In this document: positions 52,911 to 63,674 of the stretch, one piece after another
Numbering within the stretch: the stretch's first letter is position 1
How the letters are laid out: the number at the start of each line of letters is the position of its first letter
NCBI RefSeq assembly: GCF_017168335.1
Contig: NZ_JABFAU010000013.1
Coordinates: 122,499-186,498 of the forward strand
From: Rhodococcus sp. KRD162
Lineage (GTDB): Bacteria; Actinomycetota; Actinomycetes; Mycobacteriales; Mycobacteriaceae
DNA length: 64,000 bases
Direction: 5' to 3'
Made by a program: the position numbers and the translations under genes
The notes under the pieces: model-generated
Database searches by the model: none
The model's input: only the letters and a program-made list of their open reading frames with translations
Told to the model about the DNA's origin: nothing

Positions 52911-53215
52911 ACGGAAGAACGGAAGGCCAAGAACGAATCGGAAGAGAAGATTCGCTCTCCCGACCCGGATTCCCAGCACGGACACCGGTACCCACGCGGA
53001 GCTTGCCACCCAATGGCAGAAGCGCTGTGGGCCTGCGGAATTCGCCAGCGATCAGCAAGAACCCTGCACCGGTTGCAGGGATGACCTCATCACTGCCGCA
53101 TTCTCGCCGAGGCCACGTGGTACGCCATCACAGCCCACTTATGCACGCTTGGTAACCAGGCGCTCCGTGCTCGAGGGCGGCGAAGCCGACACACGTCGGT
53201 ATCGCCGCCCTTTTT
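52911..53215 (+). ncRNA. Ms1/MTS2823-type small RNA
   Basis: No plausible protein is encoded between the HAD gene and the Rv3662c-type gene, yet there is a good promoter at 52876-52904 and an intrinsic terminator at 53175-53215. The resulting RNA of about 305 nt matches the length (about 300 nt) and place (between Rv3661 and Rv3662c) of MTS2823 in M. tuberculosis and Ms1 in M. smegmatis. Ms1 binds the RNA polymerase core without sigma and stores it in stationary phase. A stable hairpin ccctgca/tgcaggg (53062-53080) is also present. The assignment rests on position, length and signals, not sequence alignment. Confidence 0.75.
53175..53215 (+). terminator. Intrinsic terminator of the Ms1-type RNA
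   Basis: Stem gggcggcga (53175-53183) with tcgccgccc (53202-53210) followed directly by TTTTT. It is the clearest Rho-independent terminator in the window. Confidence 0.9.
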
Positions 53216-53220
53216 ACGTG

Positions 53221-53970
53221 CTATTGCGCTGCTTCGGCAATCGAATGTGCTTCTGCCGCACCCGCTTCGAACGCCCCGCAGCACAGGATCACCCAACTCC
53301 CGACGCCCGTCGCAGTGCCCTCGGCGAATCCCGCCGCACCATCGCGGTACGCATTCGCCCGGCGCATCCAGCTCACCTCCGGTACCCCGAGGTTGTGCGG
53401 ATCGAATCCCGAGGATGCTGCAACCAACCTCGACGCGGCCCGCGCCACGACGCCATCGGCCGATCCGAAAGCACGGAGCGTCAGCAGTTCGCCGTGCACC
53501 ACGGCCGCAAGCACCGGGGCAGGCGCTGAGGTCCCGCCCGTCACCAGTTGAGCGAGCAGGTCCAGTCGCTCGCTCACACCGGCATCGGCGCGGGGACGGC
53601 CGAGCGCGGCGGCATTTTCGTCGACGAGATCGGCCGCGGCCAACAGATGAAGCCGCGCGAGGGTTTGCAGCGGTGCCCGCTTCCACGTGGAGATGGTGTT
53701 CTGCAGAGCGTCACCGTCCAACGCGGCCGCGACCCGGAGCGCGCCGGCGAGAACGGGATCACCGTCCTCGTCCTCGCGCGGAAAATCCATCGAACCGCCT
53801 TCGAGCGCAGAGGACGATCGAGCGGCGCGGACCGCGGCCTCGGCAGCAGTGGCCGGCCAACCACGCCGATTGGCCTTGTGTCGGTGTACCGCGCCCAGAG
53901 CGTCACGCGCCCGTTCGGCGGCATCGAGAACTCCAGGCAGGTCCAGCAGCGGGGCGAGGGGGTCCGTCAC
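53221..53970 (-). CDS. Conserved hypothetical protein (Rv3662c-like), Fic-related helical protein
   Basis: A 249-residue mostly helical protein. The segment AARSSSALEGGSMDFP recalls the N-terminal SSAIEG region of Fic-domain proteins, but the catalytic HPFxxGN motif is missing, so AMP transfer is unlikely. Other blocks include TWKRAPLQTLARLHLLAAADLV and ASRLVAASSGFDPHNLGVPE. Its length and position fit Rv3662c. It ends a few bases from the Ms1-type terminator, convergent with it. Function unknown. Confidence 0.75.
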   Translation of the reverse strand: MTDPLAPLLDLPGVLDAAERARDALGAVHRHKANRRGWPATAAEAAVRAARSSSALEGGSMDFPREDEDGDPVLAGALRVAAALDGDALQNTISTWKRAPLQTLARLHLLAAADLVDENAAALGRPRADAGVSERLDLLAQLVTGGTSAPAPVLAAVVHGELLTLRAFGSADGVVARAASRLVAASSGFDPHNLGVPEVSWMRRANAYRDGAAGFAEGTATGVGSWVILCCGAFEAGAAEAHSIAEAAQ

Positions 53971-54010
53971 GACAGACGACGGTACCCCCTCCCCTACTCG
54001 GCGTTCCCGC

Positions 54011-55684
54011 CTACTTCGATCCGGCCGCCAACAGCTCGGCGCGCGCCTGACGACGCTTGGCCTGTTCGGCGGGATCGGGCACCGGGACAGCCGCGAGCAA
54101 CCGCTTGGTGTACTCGTTGGTAGGACGACGGAGAATCTGATCCGTCGTACCGAACTCCGCCAACTTGCCCTTGTTCAGCACCGCGATGCGCTTGGCCAGT
54201 ACTTCCACCACCGCGAGGTCGTGACTGATGAACAGGCATGCGAACCCGTACTCGTGCTGGAGTTCCTTGAACAGGTCGAGCACCTTCGCCTGCACCGACA
54301 CATCCAGCGCGGACGTCGGCTCGTCGGCCACCAGCAGCGTCGGCTCCAGAGCCAGAGCCCGGGCGATACCGACGCGCTGACGCTGTCCACCGGAGAGCTG
54401 ATGGGGATAACGATTACGCATGGTCCGCGACAGGTGAACGCGGTCGAGCAGTTCCTCGACCTTTCGATTCCGTTCGGCAGCATTGTGCTCGGTGTGCAGC
54501 AGCATCGGCTCGGCAATCGACTGTCCGATCGGCCAACGCGGATTCAGCGACGAGCCCGGATCCTGGAACACGATGCCGACCTTGCTTCGCACCGAACGCA
54601 GTTCGCGATTGGACATGTTCGTGATGTCGACGCCTGCGATCGACAACGATCCGCCGGTGAGCTTGTTCAGCCCCACCACCGCCTTGCCGATCGTGGACTT
54701 ACCCGAGCCGGACTCACCGACGAGCCCGACCACCTCACCCATCTCGATATCGAGGCTGACCCCGTCGACGGCCCGGAACACGGTGCGACCCGGGTACTCG
54801 ATGACACCGTCGACGATGCTCAGTGCGCGAGTTTCCTCGACGGCACTCGGCTCGGCGATCTCTCCGGCGGCCACGGCCTCGATGCTGCTGCCCAGGTGCG
54901 GAACCGACGAGAGCAACTGCTGCGTGTACGGATGCGACGCGTTCTTGAAGATGGTGGGTGCGGCGTCGGTTTCGACTATGACGCCGTCCTTCATCACCGC
55001 GATGCGATCGGCCATGTCGGCCACCACACCCATGTCGTGGGTGATCAGCACGATCGAGGCGTCGGCCCGGTTGCGCAGGTCACGCATCAGGTCGAGAATC
55101 TCGGCCTGCACCGTGACGTCCAACGCTGTGGTCGGCTCGTCCGCGATGAGCAGCGCCGGATCCGAGGACAGTGCCTGCGCGATCATGGCGCGCTGACGCT
55201 GACCACCGGAGAGCTGGTGAGGGTAGAAGTTCACCCGAGTCTGCGGATCCGGCATCTCGACGAGCTTGAGAAGCTCGACCGCTCGGGCTTTTGCTTCCTT
55301 CTTCGACAGCGAGGTGTGCGCCCGGATGGCCTCGGTGATCTGCCATCCGATCGAGTACACCGGGTTGAGCGCCGTCATGGGCTCCTGGAAGATCACCGCG
55401 ACGTTCTTGCCGCGGATGGGTGCGAGCTGCTTCTCGGGCAACCCGACCAGTTCTTTCTCCCCGAGCATGATGCTGCCCGACACTCGCGAATTATCGGCGA
55501 GCAGGCCCGGGATGGCCATGGCCGTCGTCGACTTGCCCGATCCGGACTCACCGACGACCGCCAGCACCTCGCCGGAGCCGACCGTGAACGAGACGGTGTC
55601 GACGGCCTTGCGCCATACTTTCTCGACCTCGAACTCGACCGTCAGGTCCGTGACGCGCAGGATGGCGTCCTTCTCAATAGCCAT
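54011..55684 (-). CDS. dppD: Dipeptide/oligopeptide ABC transporter, fused double ATPase
   Basis: A 557-residue protein with two ABC domains. The first has VGESGSGKST, LSGGQRQRAMIAQA and IADEPTTALDVTVQ; the second repeats these near residues 330-500 (VGESGSGKST, LSGGQRQRVGIARA, VADEPTSALDVSVQ). The C-terminal tail after the second domain has the oligopeptide family end (PTNEYTKRLLAAVP). Fused DppD/DppF subunits are typical of actinobacteria (Rv3663c). Start at ATG 55684, one base after the dppC stop. Confidence 0.93.
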   Translation of the reverse strand: MAIEKDAILRVTDLTVEFEVEKVWRKAVDTVSFTVGSGEVLAVVGESGSGKSTTAMAIPGLLADNSRVSGSIMLGEKELVGLPEKQLAPIRGKNVAVIFQEPMTALNPVYSIGWQITEAIRAHTSLSKKEAKARAVELLKLVEMPDPQTRVNFYPHQLSGGQRQRAMIAQALSSDPALLIADEPTTALDVTVQAEILDLMRDLRNRADASIVLITHDMGVVADMADRIAVMKDGVIVETDAAPTIFKNASHPYTQQLLSSVPHLGSSIEAVAAGEIAEPSAVEETRALSIVDGVIEYPGRTVFRAVDGVSLDIEMGEVVGLVGESGSGKSTIGKAVVGLNKLTGGSLSIAGVDITNMSNRELRSVRSKVGIVFQDPGSSLNPRWPIGQSIAEPMLLHTEHNAAERNRKVEELLDRVHLSRTMRNRYPHQLSGGQRQRVGIARALALEPTLLVADEPTSALDVSVQAKVLDLFKELQHEYGFACLFISHDLAVVEVLAKRIAVLNKGKLAEFGTTDQILRRPTNEYTKRLLAAVPVPDPAEQAKRRQARAELLAAGSK

Positions 55685-55685
55685 G

Positions 55686-56624
55686 TCAGTTCCGTTTCGG
55701 ATCGAGTGCGTCACGGAGTGCATCGCCGAGCATGATGAACGCGAGCACCGTGACGGAGAGGAACGCAGCCGGGAACAGCACCAGGTGCGGCGATGTCAGA
55801 AACACGTTCTGGCCGAGGTTGATCTGCAGACCCCATGAGATCTCGGGGGCTTGCAATCCGATTCCGAGGAACGTCAGCGTCGCCTCGGCGGCGATGAACG
55901 TTCCCACCGAGATGGTGGCGTAGATGACCACCGGAGCCAGGGCATTGGGCAGGATGTGTCGCACCAGAATTCGGTAGGTCGACGCCCCCAGTGCCTGTGC
56001 AGCCTGGACGTACTCGCTGTTCTTGATCGCGATGACACTCGATCGCACCAGACGCATCGCCGTCATCCAGCCGAAGGCGACCAGGGCCAGCGACACGGTG
56101 AAGATGGTGCGCTGGGCGGTGACGGTGAGCAGGATCAGGGCACCGAGCAGTAGCGGAATTCCGAAGAACACGTCGGTGAACCGAGCCAGGAAGCTGTCGA
56201 TGATTCCACCGAAATAGCCTGCCAGAGCGCCGATCAGGACGCCGATGATCAGCACGCCGATCACCGACAGCACGCCGATCGACAACGAGATGCGCGCTCC
56301 GTAGATGACGTTGGCGTAGTAGTCGCAGCCCTGGACGTCCGTACCGAACCAGTGTTGTGCGCTGGGGCTCAGCCGCGAATCCGACAGCGAGCACACTCGA
56401 GGATCTATCCCGCGGGCGAACAGCTGTGGGAATACGGCCATGACCAACAGCACCGTCAACAGGAAGGTTCCGATGATGAAGAACGGGCTCTTGCGCAGGA
56501 ACTTCCACGCGTTGCCCCAGAGGCTGGCCTGGCCGACCAGATCGCCGGACTCGCCGGTGACGACCTCCCCGGGCTCGCCCTCTTCGATGGCGTGCTGAGC
56601 TGCACTCGAATCTTCTTTATTCAT
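55686..56624 (-). CDS. dppC: Dipeptide ABC transporter permease
   Basis: A 312-residue permease with about six helices. An N-terminal extension of 40 hydrophilic residues precedes the first one (PFFIIGTFLLTVLLVMAVF). The conserved EAA-type loop is YVQAAQALGASTYRILVRHILPN. It pairs with DppB and matches Rv3664c. It overlaps dppB by eight bases. Confidence 0.92.
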   Translation of the reverse strand: MNKEDSSAAQHAIEEGEPGEVVTGESGDLVGQASLWGNAWKFLRKSPFFIIGTFLLTVLLVMAVFPQLFARGIDPRVCSLSDSRLSPSAQHWFGTDVQGCDYYANVIYGARISLSIGVLSVIGVLIIGVLIGALAGYFGGIIDSFLARFTDVFFGIPLLLGALILLTVTAQRTIFTVSLALVAFGWMTAMRLVRSSVIAIKNSEYVQAAQALGASTYRILVRHILPNALAPVVIYATISVGTFIAAEATLTFLGIGLQAPEISWGLQINLGQNVFLTSPHLVLFPAAFLSVTVLAFIMLGDALRDALDPKRN

Positions 56625-57540
56625 AGCGAATCCTTGGATCGAGAACCGCGTAGAGAACGTCCACCACGAGGTTGAAGAAGATATAGAAGAACACGAAGAG
56701 CGTCACGATGCCGACGACGACGGCGCCTTCCTGACGAGCGAGACCGTCGTAGATGGCGCGGCCGAGCCCGGGCAGGTTGAACACCGTTTCGGTCACGATT
56801 GCGCCGCCCAGAAGTCCGCCGACGTCGGCACCGATGAAGGTGACGACGGGAATCAGTGAATTGCGCAATGCATGCCGAACGATGATGCGCCTGTTGCTGA
56901 TTCCCTTCGACTTCGCTGTGCGGATGTAGTCCGCGGCCATCGATTCGGCCACCGAGGTACGCGTCAGACGAGCGACGTATGCCATCGACAGCGACGCGAG
57001 CACCAGGCCGGGAAGCAAGTAACTCGACCACCCGTTGTTGATGCCCGAGATCGGGAAGATGCCGAGCTTGAGCCCGAGAGTGAACTGCGCGAGGAAACCG
57101 AGCACGAAGACGGGCACCGAGACCAGGAGCGTGGTGGAGATCAGCACCAGGTTGTCGAAGAACGATCCCCGCTTGAGCGCAGCGAGCACGCCTGCGGCGA
57201 TGCCGATGACGGTCTCGATGACGACGGCCACGATGGTCAACCGCACGGTCACCGGGAGCGTCCGCTCGATGGTGTCCAGGACGGGCCGCCCCGAGAAGTC
57301 GGTTCCGAAGTTGCCTTGGAAGAATCCGGCGATGTATTTGAAGTACTGAACGAACAGATTGTCGTCGAGGTTGAACTCGGCTCGCAGCTGGGCGACGACA
57401 CCTGGTGCGAGGGGGCGATCTCCGGCGAGGGCGCGGATGGGATCACCCGGTAGCGCGTAGACCATCGCGAAGATCAAGAACGAGGAGCCGATCAGGACGG
57501 GAATCGTCAGCAGTAATCGGCGAGTGATGTAGCGACCCAC
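56617..57540 (-). CDS. dppB: Dipeptide ABC transporter permease
   Basis: A 307-residue permease starting MGRYITRRLLLTIPVLIGSSF. The EAA loop is YIRTAKSKGISNRRIIVRHALRNSLIP. GDPIRALAGDRPLAP is the periplasmic loop typical of DppB. Homologue of Rv3665c. It is separated from dppA by 145 bp containing a hairpin, so it may be expressed at a lower level than the binding protein. Confidence 0.92.
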   Translation of the reverse strand: MGRYITRRLLLTIPVLIGSSFLIFAMVYALPGDPIRALAGDRPLAPGVVAQLRAEFNLDDNLFVQYFKYIAGFFQGNFGTDFSGRPVLDTIERTLPVTVRLTIVAVVIETVIGIAAGVLAALKRGSFFDNLVLISTTLLVSVPVFVLGFLAQFTLGLKLGIFPISGINNGWSSYLLPGLVLASLSMAYVARLTRTSVAESMAADYIRTAKSKGISNRRIIVRHALRNSLIPVVTFIGADVGGLLGGAIVTETVFNLPGLGRAIYDGLARQEGAVVVGIVTLFVFFYIFFNLVVDVLYAVLDPRIRYE

Positions 57541-57641
57541 GGTGTGTCTTCTCCTTGAACAAGGGACGAACCTGCACCCCGGGTCTTGCCGGCGCAGGTC
57601 GGTGTGGGACCGATTCGACCCACGGTTGAACGAGACCCGGC

Positions 57642-57672
57642 GGGTGGCAACCGATCTGCTCGGCTGCCACCC
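57642..57672. terminator. Hairpin between dppA and dppB
   Basis: Arms gggtggca (57642-57649) and tgccaccc (57665-57672) with a 15-nt loop, located between the dppA stop and the dppB start. No T-run. It may attenuate readthrough or protect the upstream message, which would give more binding protein than transporter. Confidence 0.5.
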
Positions 57673-57685
57673 ACTGGGTGTGTCG

Positions 57686-59308
57686 TCAGTTGACTACGAC
57701 ATCCTCGAGGACGATGTTTCCTCGGTTGTCGATCTTGACGTCGGAGACGCGGTCGGACCACACGGCCTGATTCAGACCGTAGAACAGCGGGGTGGCGGGC
57801 ATCTGGTCGATCAGGATGTCCTCCGCACGCTGGTAGTCCTCGGTGGCACCGTCGATGTCCTCGGCGTTGTTGCCCTCGGTCAGCGCGTTGTCGAACGCCG
57901 GGTCACTGAAGAAGGTGGCGTTGCTGCCTGCCGGCGGCAGGGCCGAGGTCGAGTACAGCGGGCTGAGGAAGTTGTAGATCGACGGGTAGTCCATGATCCA
58001 ACCCGAGCGGAACGGGCCGGTCATACCCTTGGCGTCCTGCAGCGGTAGGTACTGCGCGAACTGGAGGTCGCCGCGCAGTGCGTAGTTCACACCCAGGTTC
58101 TCACGAATCTGGTTGCCCACAGCGGTCATCCACGAATCGTGGCCGGCTCCGGCGTTGAACCACAGATCGACCGGCTGGCTGCGATCGAATCCGGCCTCGT
58201 CGAGCAGACGGTTGGCCTCGTCCGGGTTGAGCTCGCAGTTGGCACCGCAGGCATTCGCGCGGTAACCGTCGACGACGGGAGATGCGAACGAGTCGGCGGG
58301 GGTGCGGGTATCGGTGAAGATCGCGGTCGCGATGGCCTGGCGGTCGATGGCCATCGAGAATGCCTTGCGCACGTTCGGATCCTGGAAACGCGGATCATAG
58401 GTGGGGAAGCCGAGCGAGGTGATGTCGGGGCGAGCGCGCTCGCCGTAACGGTCACCGAACGTACTGCGTGCGGTGGCCCATGCATCCTCGGGCAGATCGA
58501 GCATGACGTCGAGTCCGCCGCCCTGAACATCGTTGTAGCCGGTGCTCACCTCGGTGTAGACCTTGAAGTTGACGCCTGCGGACTGGGCGGGGTTGTCGCC
58601 TGCGTAGTCGTCGTACTTGGTGACGGTGAAGCCCTGCCCCGGAACGAAGTCCGAGTCGGCCTTGAACGGGCCGTTACCGATCGGGCGGGCACCGAAGCCC
58701 GTCGGGTCGTTGTAGAACGCCTCCGGCAGCGGGTCGAACGCGGTGTAACCGAGCGTCAGCGGGAAGATCGCGAACGGTCCGGTGAGCTTGACGGTGAAGG
58801 TCGTGTCGTCGACGACGTTGAGACCGCTCAGTTCGGTTGCGACGGGCTCGGCGGTGTCGCTGCCCTGCAGATCTGCATAGCCTTCGATGTTCTCGAAGAA
58901 GTAGGACGCACCGAATGCGTTGGTGCTCAACGCATTGTAGCTCCACGCCTTGGTGTAGGACTCGGCCGTGACCGGAGTGCCGTCGTGGAACGTCCAGCCG
59001 TCCTTGAGCTTGATGGTCCACATGGTGTTGTCGTCGGATTCGACTGACTCGGCGACGCCGTTGTACTCGACACTGTTGTCATCGTCGTTGAACGTGACCA
59101 GCGGAGTGAAGAGGGCCTCGAGGACCTGACTGCCTTCGCTCTCGGTGGTGTTTCCGGGAACCAGCGGGTTCTCGGGCTCGCCGATGTAAATGCTGTAGAT
59201 CCCGTCGGCACTGCCGCCGGAGCCCGAGCCCCCACCGCCACAGGCGGCGAGCAGGCTCGCACTCATCAGCACAGCCGTGGTGACGACCGCGGCACGTTTG
59301 ATACGCAA
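57686..59308 (-). CDS. dppA: Dipeptide/oligopeptide-binding lipoprotein
   Basis: A 540-residue family 5 solute-binding protein, starting at TTG 59308 behind GGAGGA at ideal spacing; longer in-frame starts lack a ribosome site. The signal peptide ends at the lipobox SLLAAC, followed by a Gly/Ser linker. Mature motifs: GEPENPLVPGN, the DGWTFHDGTPVTAESY motif and DPRFQDPNVRKAFSMAIDRQAI. It captures peptides at the membrane surface; the M. tuberculosis homologue (Rv3666c) also takes heme. Confidence 0.92.
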   Translation of the reverse strand: MRIKRAAVVTTAVLMSASLLAACGGGGSGSGGSADGIYSIYIGEPENPLVPGNTTESEGSQVLEALFTPLVTFNDDDNSVEYNGVAESVESDDNTMWTIKLKDGWTFHDGTPVTAESYTKAWSYNALSTNAFGASYFFENIEGYADLQGSDTAEPVATELSGLNVVDDTTFTVKLTGPFAIFPLTLGYTAFDPLPEAFYNDPTGFGARPIGNGPFKADSDFVPGQGFTVTKYDDYAGDNPAQSAGVNFKVYTEVSTGYNDVQGGGLDVMLDLPEDAWATARSTFGDRYGERARPDITSLGFPTYDPRFQDPNVRKAFSMAIDRQAIATAIFTDTRTPADSFASPVVDGYRANACGANCELNPDEANRLLDEAGFDRSQPVDLWFNAGAGHDSWMTAVGNQIRENLGVNYALRGDLQFAQYLPLQDAKGMTGPFRSGWIMDYPSIYNFLSPLYSTSALPPAGSNATFFSDPAFDNALTEGNNAEDIDGATEDYQRAEDILIDQMPATPLFYGLNQAVWSDRVSDVKIDNRGNIVLEDVVVN

Positions 59309-59755
59309 GAAAATCCTCCATCCAGATGTGAACACGGGGTCATCCGTGCTCAGTCCCTCGGGCGCGACGCCCGGGGATTCATGGGCGACCGCAAACCACG
59401 ACGCAGGTATGCCGTGGGAACGATCCAATAGAAGAGGACTTTAGACACATCCTGATACGAACATGTGAACTCCCCCAGATTTGCCTGATCGGCGGGTGGC
59501 TACGACACACGTTCGAAACGTTTCGGCAAGTCGATTTCTCACAGTTCGGACTCGGACGCGACCGACCCCGCTCACCGGCCGCACGATTTACCGTCCATCG
59601 CGCAGAAACGACCGATCACCGCAGATCAGGGGGTTGCAGCCGAGTGCAACGGTGCGATCGCGATCACATGTGACTACCCTCACCCATGGCTCGAAAGCGG
59701 CATCGAAGCGTCGTTTCACGGGTCAAACGCATCGGACGAAAGAGAGCTATTCGAG
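59309..59755. promoter_or_regulatory. Divergent dppA/acs control region
   Basis: No gene is supported in these 447 bases. The stretch must carry two promoters. A TCACATGTGA palindrome near 59666-59675 is symmetric and could be an activator or repressor site for acs, but it does not match the full CRP/GlxR pattern. Confidence 0.4.
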
Positions 59756-61699
<1,944 letters not shown>

Positions 61700-61708
61700 A
61701 CGCTCGCG

Positions 61709-61733
61709 GCCGCTCCGCCGTCGGCGGAGCGGC
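61709..61733. terminator. Bidirectional hairpin between acs and the glycosyltransferase gene
   Basis: Perfect 11-bp inverted repeat, gccgctccgcc (61709-61719) and ggcggagcggc (61723-61733), with a three-base loop, between two convergent stop codons. Confidence 0.8.
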
Positions 61734-61742
61734 TCGATATCG

Positions 61743-63593
61743 TCACGCGGTGAGCGCAGGTGCTTCGGTCAGATCGAAGACCGTGTAATCGCCGACGGTC
61801 TGGGGCGTGAACCTCGCGGTCACCCAGTCGCCGATCGACGAAGACCGGGTCCTGCCCGCGCCTGCGACGAAGTAGTGGATCTTCCCGGCTGCCACATCGG
61901 CCTCGAATTGATCGAGGGTGGGTGACGGATCGGTTCCGGAAAACCCGCCCACCGGCATCACCGGGTCCTCGGTGGCGAGTTGTAGGCCCGCAGCGGCGTT
62001 GGAGCCGATCGTCGCCGCCACCCAGGTGTAGTGGGGTGCATCGGCCTCCAGCATGCCGATCAGCGCGGCATCGGGCGGCGACTGAGAGCCGAATTGCGGG
62101 GATCGACCGGCACTTTCATCGCCTCGTCCAGTTCGATACGCGGAGTGATCGGATGCAATGGCAGGGCCGGCGGACGGACCGCCGCCGGTGTGCGGCGTGA
62201 CGACGGTATCTGCGACGTAAGCAATCGGCCCGGCCAAGGCAACCGCGATTGCCGCAGCCCCCAGTGCAATCGAGACGGTTCGGGAACGAAAGAACAGCAG
62301 GGCGAGTGCCACCGCGATCCCGCCGCCCAGCACCACCCACCGAAGCCACGGCAGGAACTCGGGGGTACGGGCGAGAAAGACGAACGACGTTGCCGTGGTG
62401 ACCACCGAGGACAGCACCAGAACCGCACGCCAGGAGAACTTTTCGCGCCTCCACAGCTCGCTGCCCGCGGACCCGAGGACAGCGGCGATCGGCGGAGCCA
62501 GGACGATCGTGTAGTACGGGTGGAAGGTGCCGGACATGAAGCTGAACACCACCGAACATCCGATGAGCCAGACAGCCCACATCACGTACCACGCCCGTCG
62601 AAAGTCCCGTCGAGGCGCTCTGCCCCGCAACACGATTCCCGCAACGAGGAGTACCAGCGCGGCGGGAATCAGCCAGGAGATCTGACCGCCCTGGGCAGCG
62701 GCGAACAACCGGGTGATGCCGGTTTGCGGGGCGTGCCCGACCCCGCCGAAACCGCCCGTCTGGGCCGCGGCGGTGCTGCTCGGGTGCTCGTTCCCGGTCA
62801 ACCTGCCCAGGCCGTTGTAGCCGAACGTCAGGTCGAGAATGCTGTCGGTCTTCGATCCGCCGACCCAGGGTCGATCTGCCGCGGGAACGAGCTGCACGAG
62901 CGCCACCCACCACCCGGCGGATACGAGTACGGCACCGCCGGCAGCCAGCAGCTGCAGTAGTCGAATTCCGAGTTTCGGCGGCCCGAATGCCCCGTAGGCC
63001 ACAGCCAGCGCGGGAACGACGAGGAACGCCTGCAGCTGCTTGGTCAGGAAACCGAGCCCGATCACCACCCCGGTCAGCACCAGCCAGCGAGTTCGACCGT
63101 CTTCGAGACCCCGCAGTAGTGCCCAGGCCGCACCCAACAGCGCGAGGGTGAGCAACGCGTCGGGATTGTCGTAGCGAAACATCAGCGCGAAGGTCGGCGT
63201 CGTCGCCAGGACGAGGCCTGCGATCAGCCCGGCCCCGTATCCGAATCGGCGCGCGACGATCGCGTACATGATGCCCACGCTCAACACGGCCATCAGCACC
63301 TGCGGTAGCAGCAGCGACCACGGGTTCAGACCGAAGGCCCGGACCGAGAGTTCCATCACCCACAACGACGCTGGGGGCTTGTCCACGGTGATCGAGTTTC
63401 CGGCGTCGGACGAACCGAAGACGAACGCCTTCCAGCTGACCGAGCCGGCCTGGACGGCCGCTGCGTAGAAGGAGTTACCCCAGTGCTCGCGGCTGAGGTC
63501 CACGGCGTAGGCCGCTGCTGTTCCGACGAGTAGGGCGACCAGAGTGGGCATTGCCCACCGCGGGCGGGCGATGTCGTGTTCGAGGACGGTCAC
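61743..63593 (-). CDS. GT39-type membrane glycosyltransferase (ArnT/PMT superfamily)
   Basis: A 616-residue polytopic protein with about 12 helices in its first 450 residues and a soluble C-terminal domain of about 140 residues. The first loop holds DLSREHWGNSFYAAA and GNSITVDKPPASLWVMELS, where acidic residues usually bind the lipid-linked sugar donor; FRYDNPDALLTLALLGAAWALLRG is typical of the actinobacterial subgroup. These enzymes move a sugar from polyprenyl phosphate to a wall glycan or glycolipid outside the membrane. Donor and acceptor are unknown. Confidence 0.82.
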   Translation of the reverse strand: MTVLEHDIARPRWAMPTLVALLVGTAAAYAVDLSREHWGNSFYAAAVQAGSVSWKAFVFGSSDAGNSITVDKPPASLWVMELSVRAFGLNPWSLLLPQVLMAVLSVGIMYAIVARRFGYGAGLIAGLVLATTPTFALMFRYDNPDALLTLALLGAAWALLRGLEDGRTRWLVLTGVVIGLGFLTKQLQAFLVVPALAVAYGAFGPPKLGIRLLQLLAAGGAVLVSAGWWVALVQLVPAADRPWVGGSKTDSILDLTFGYNGLGRLTGNEHPSSTAAAQTGGFGGVGHAPQTGITRLFAAAQGGQISWLIPAALVLLVAGIVLRGRAPRRDFRRAWYVMWAVWLIGCSVVFSFMSGTFHPYYTIVLAPPIAAVLGSAGSELWRREKFSWRAVLVLSSVVTTATSFVFLARTPEFLPWLRWVVLGGGIAVALALLFFRSRTVSIALGAAAIAVALAGPIAYVADTVVTPHTGGGPSAGPAIASDHSAYRTGRGDESAGRSPQFGSQSPPDAALIGMLEADAPHYTWVAATIGSNAAAGLQLATEDPVMPVGGFSGTDPSPTLDQFEADVAAGKIHYFVAGAGRTRSSSIGDWVTARFTPQTVGDYTVFDLTEAPALTA

Positions 63594-63674
63594 AAGCGAT
63601 CACTGTGGCCCTCGACGCTGAGGGTTCGCTCCGGGCTTCCTGGCAATCGCCCGTCAATGTCCCCGCCGGCCGCT

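Noticed and set aside
52904-53155. An 83-codon rightward open frame downstream of the HAD gene
   Set aside because: No ribosome site, no family features and a Pro/Arg/Ser-rich composition. The same DNA is explained by an Ms1-type RNA with promoter and terminator. A WhiB-like reading of the Cys residues in another frame also failed, because spacing and motifs do not fit.
59660-59680. GlxR/CRP site at TCACATGTGA upstream of acs
   Set aside because: It is a symmetric site, but the spacing does not match TGTGA-N6-TCACA, so the factor cannot be named.
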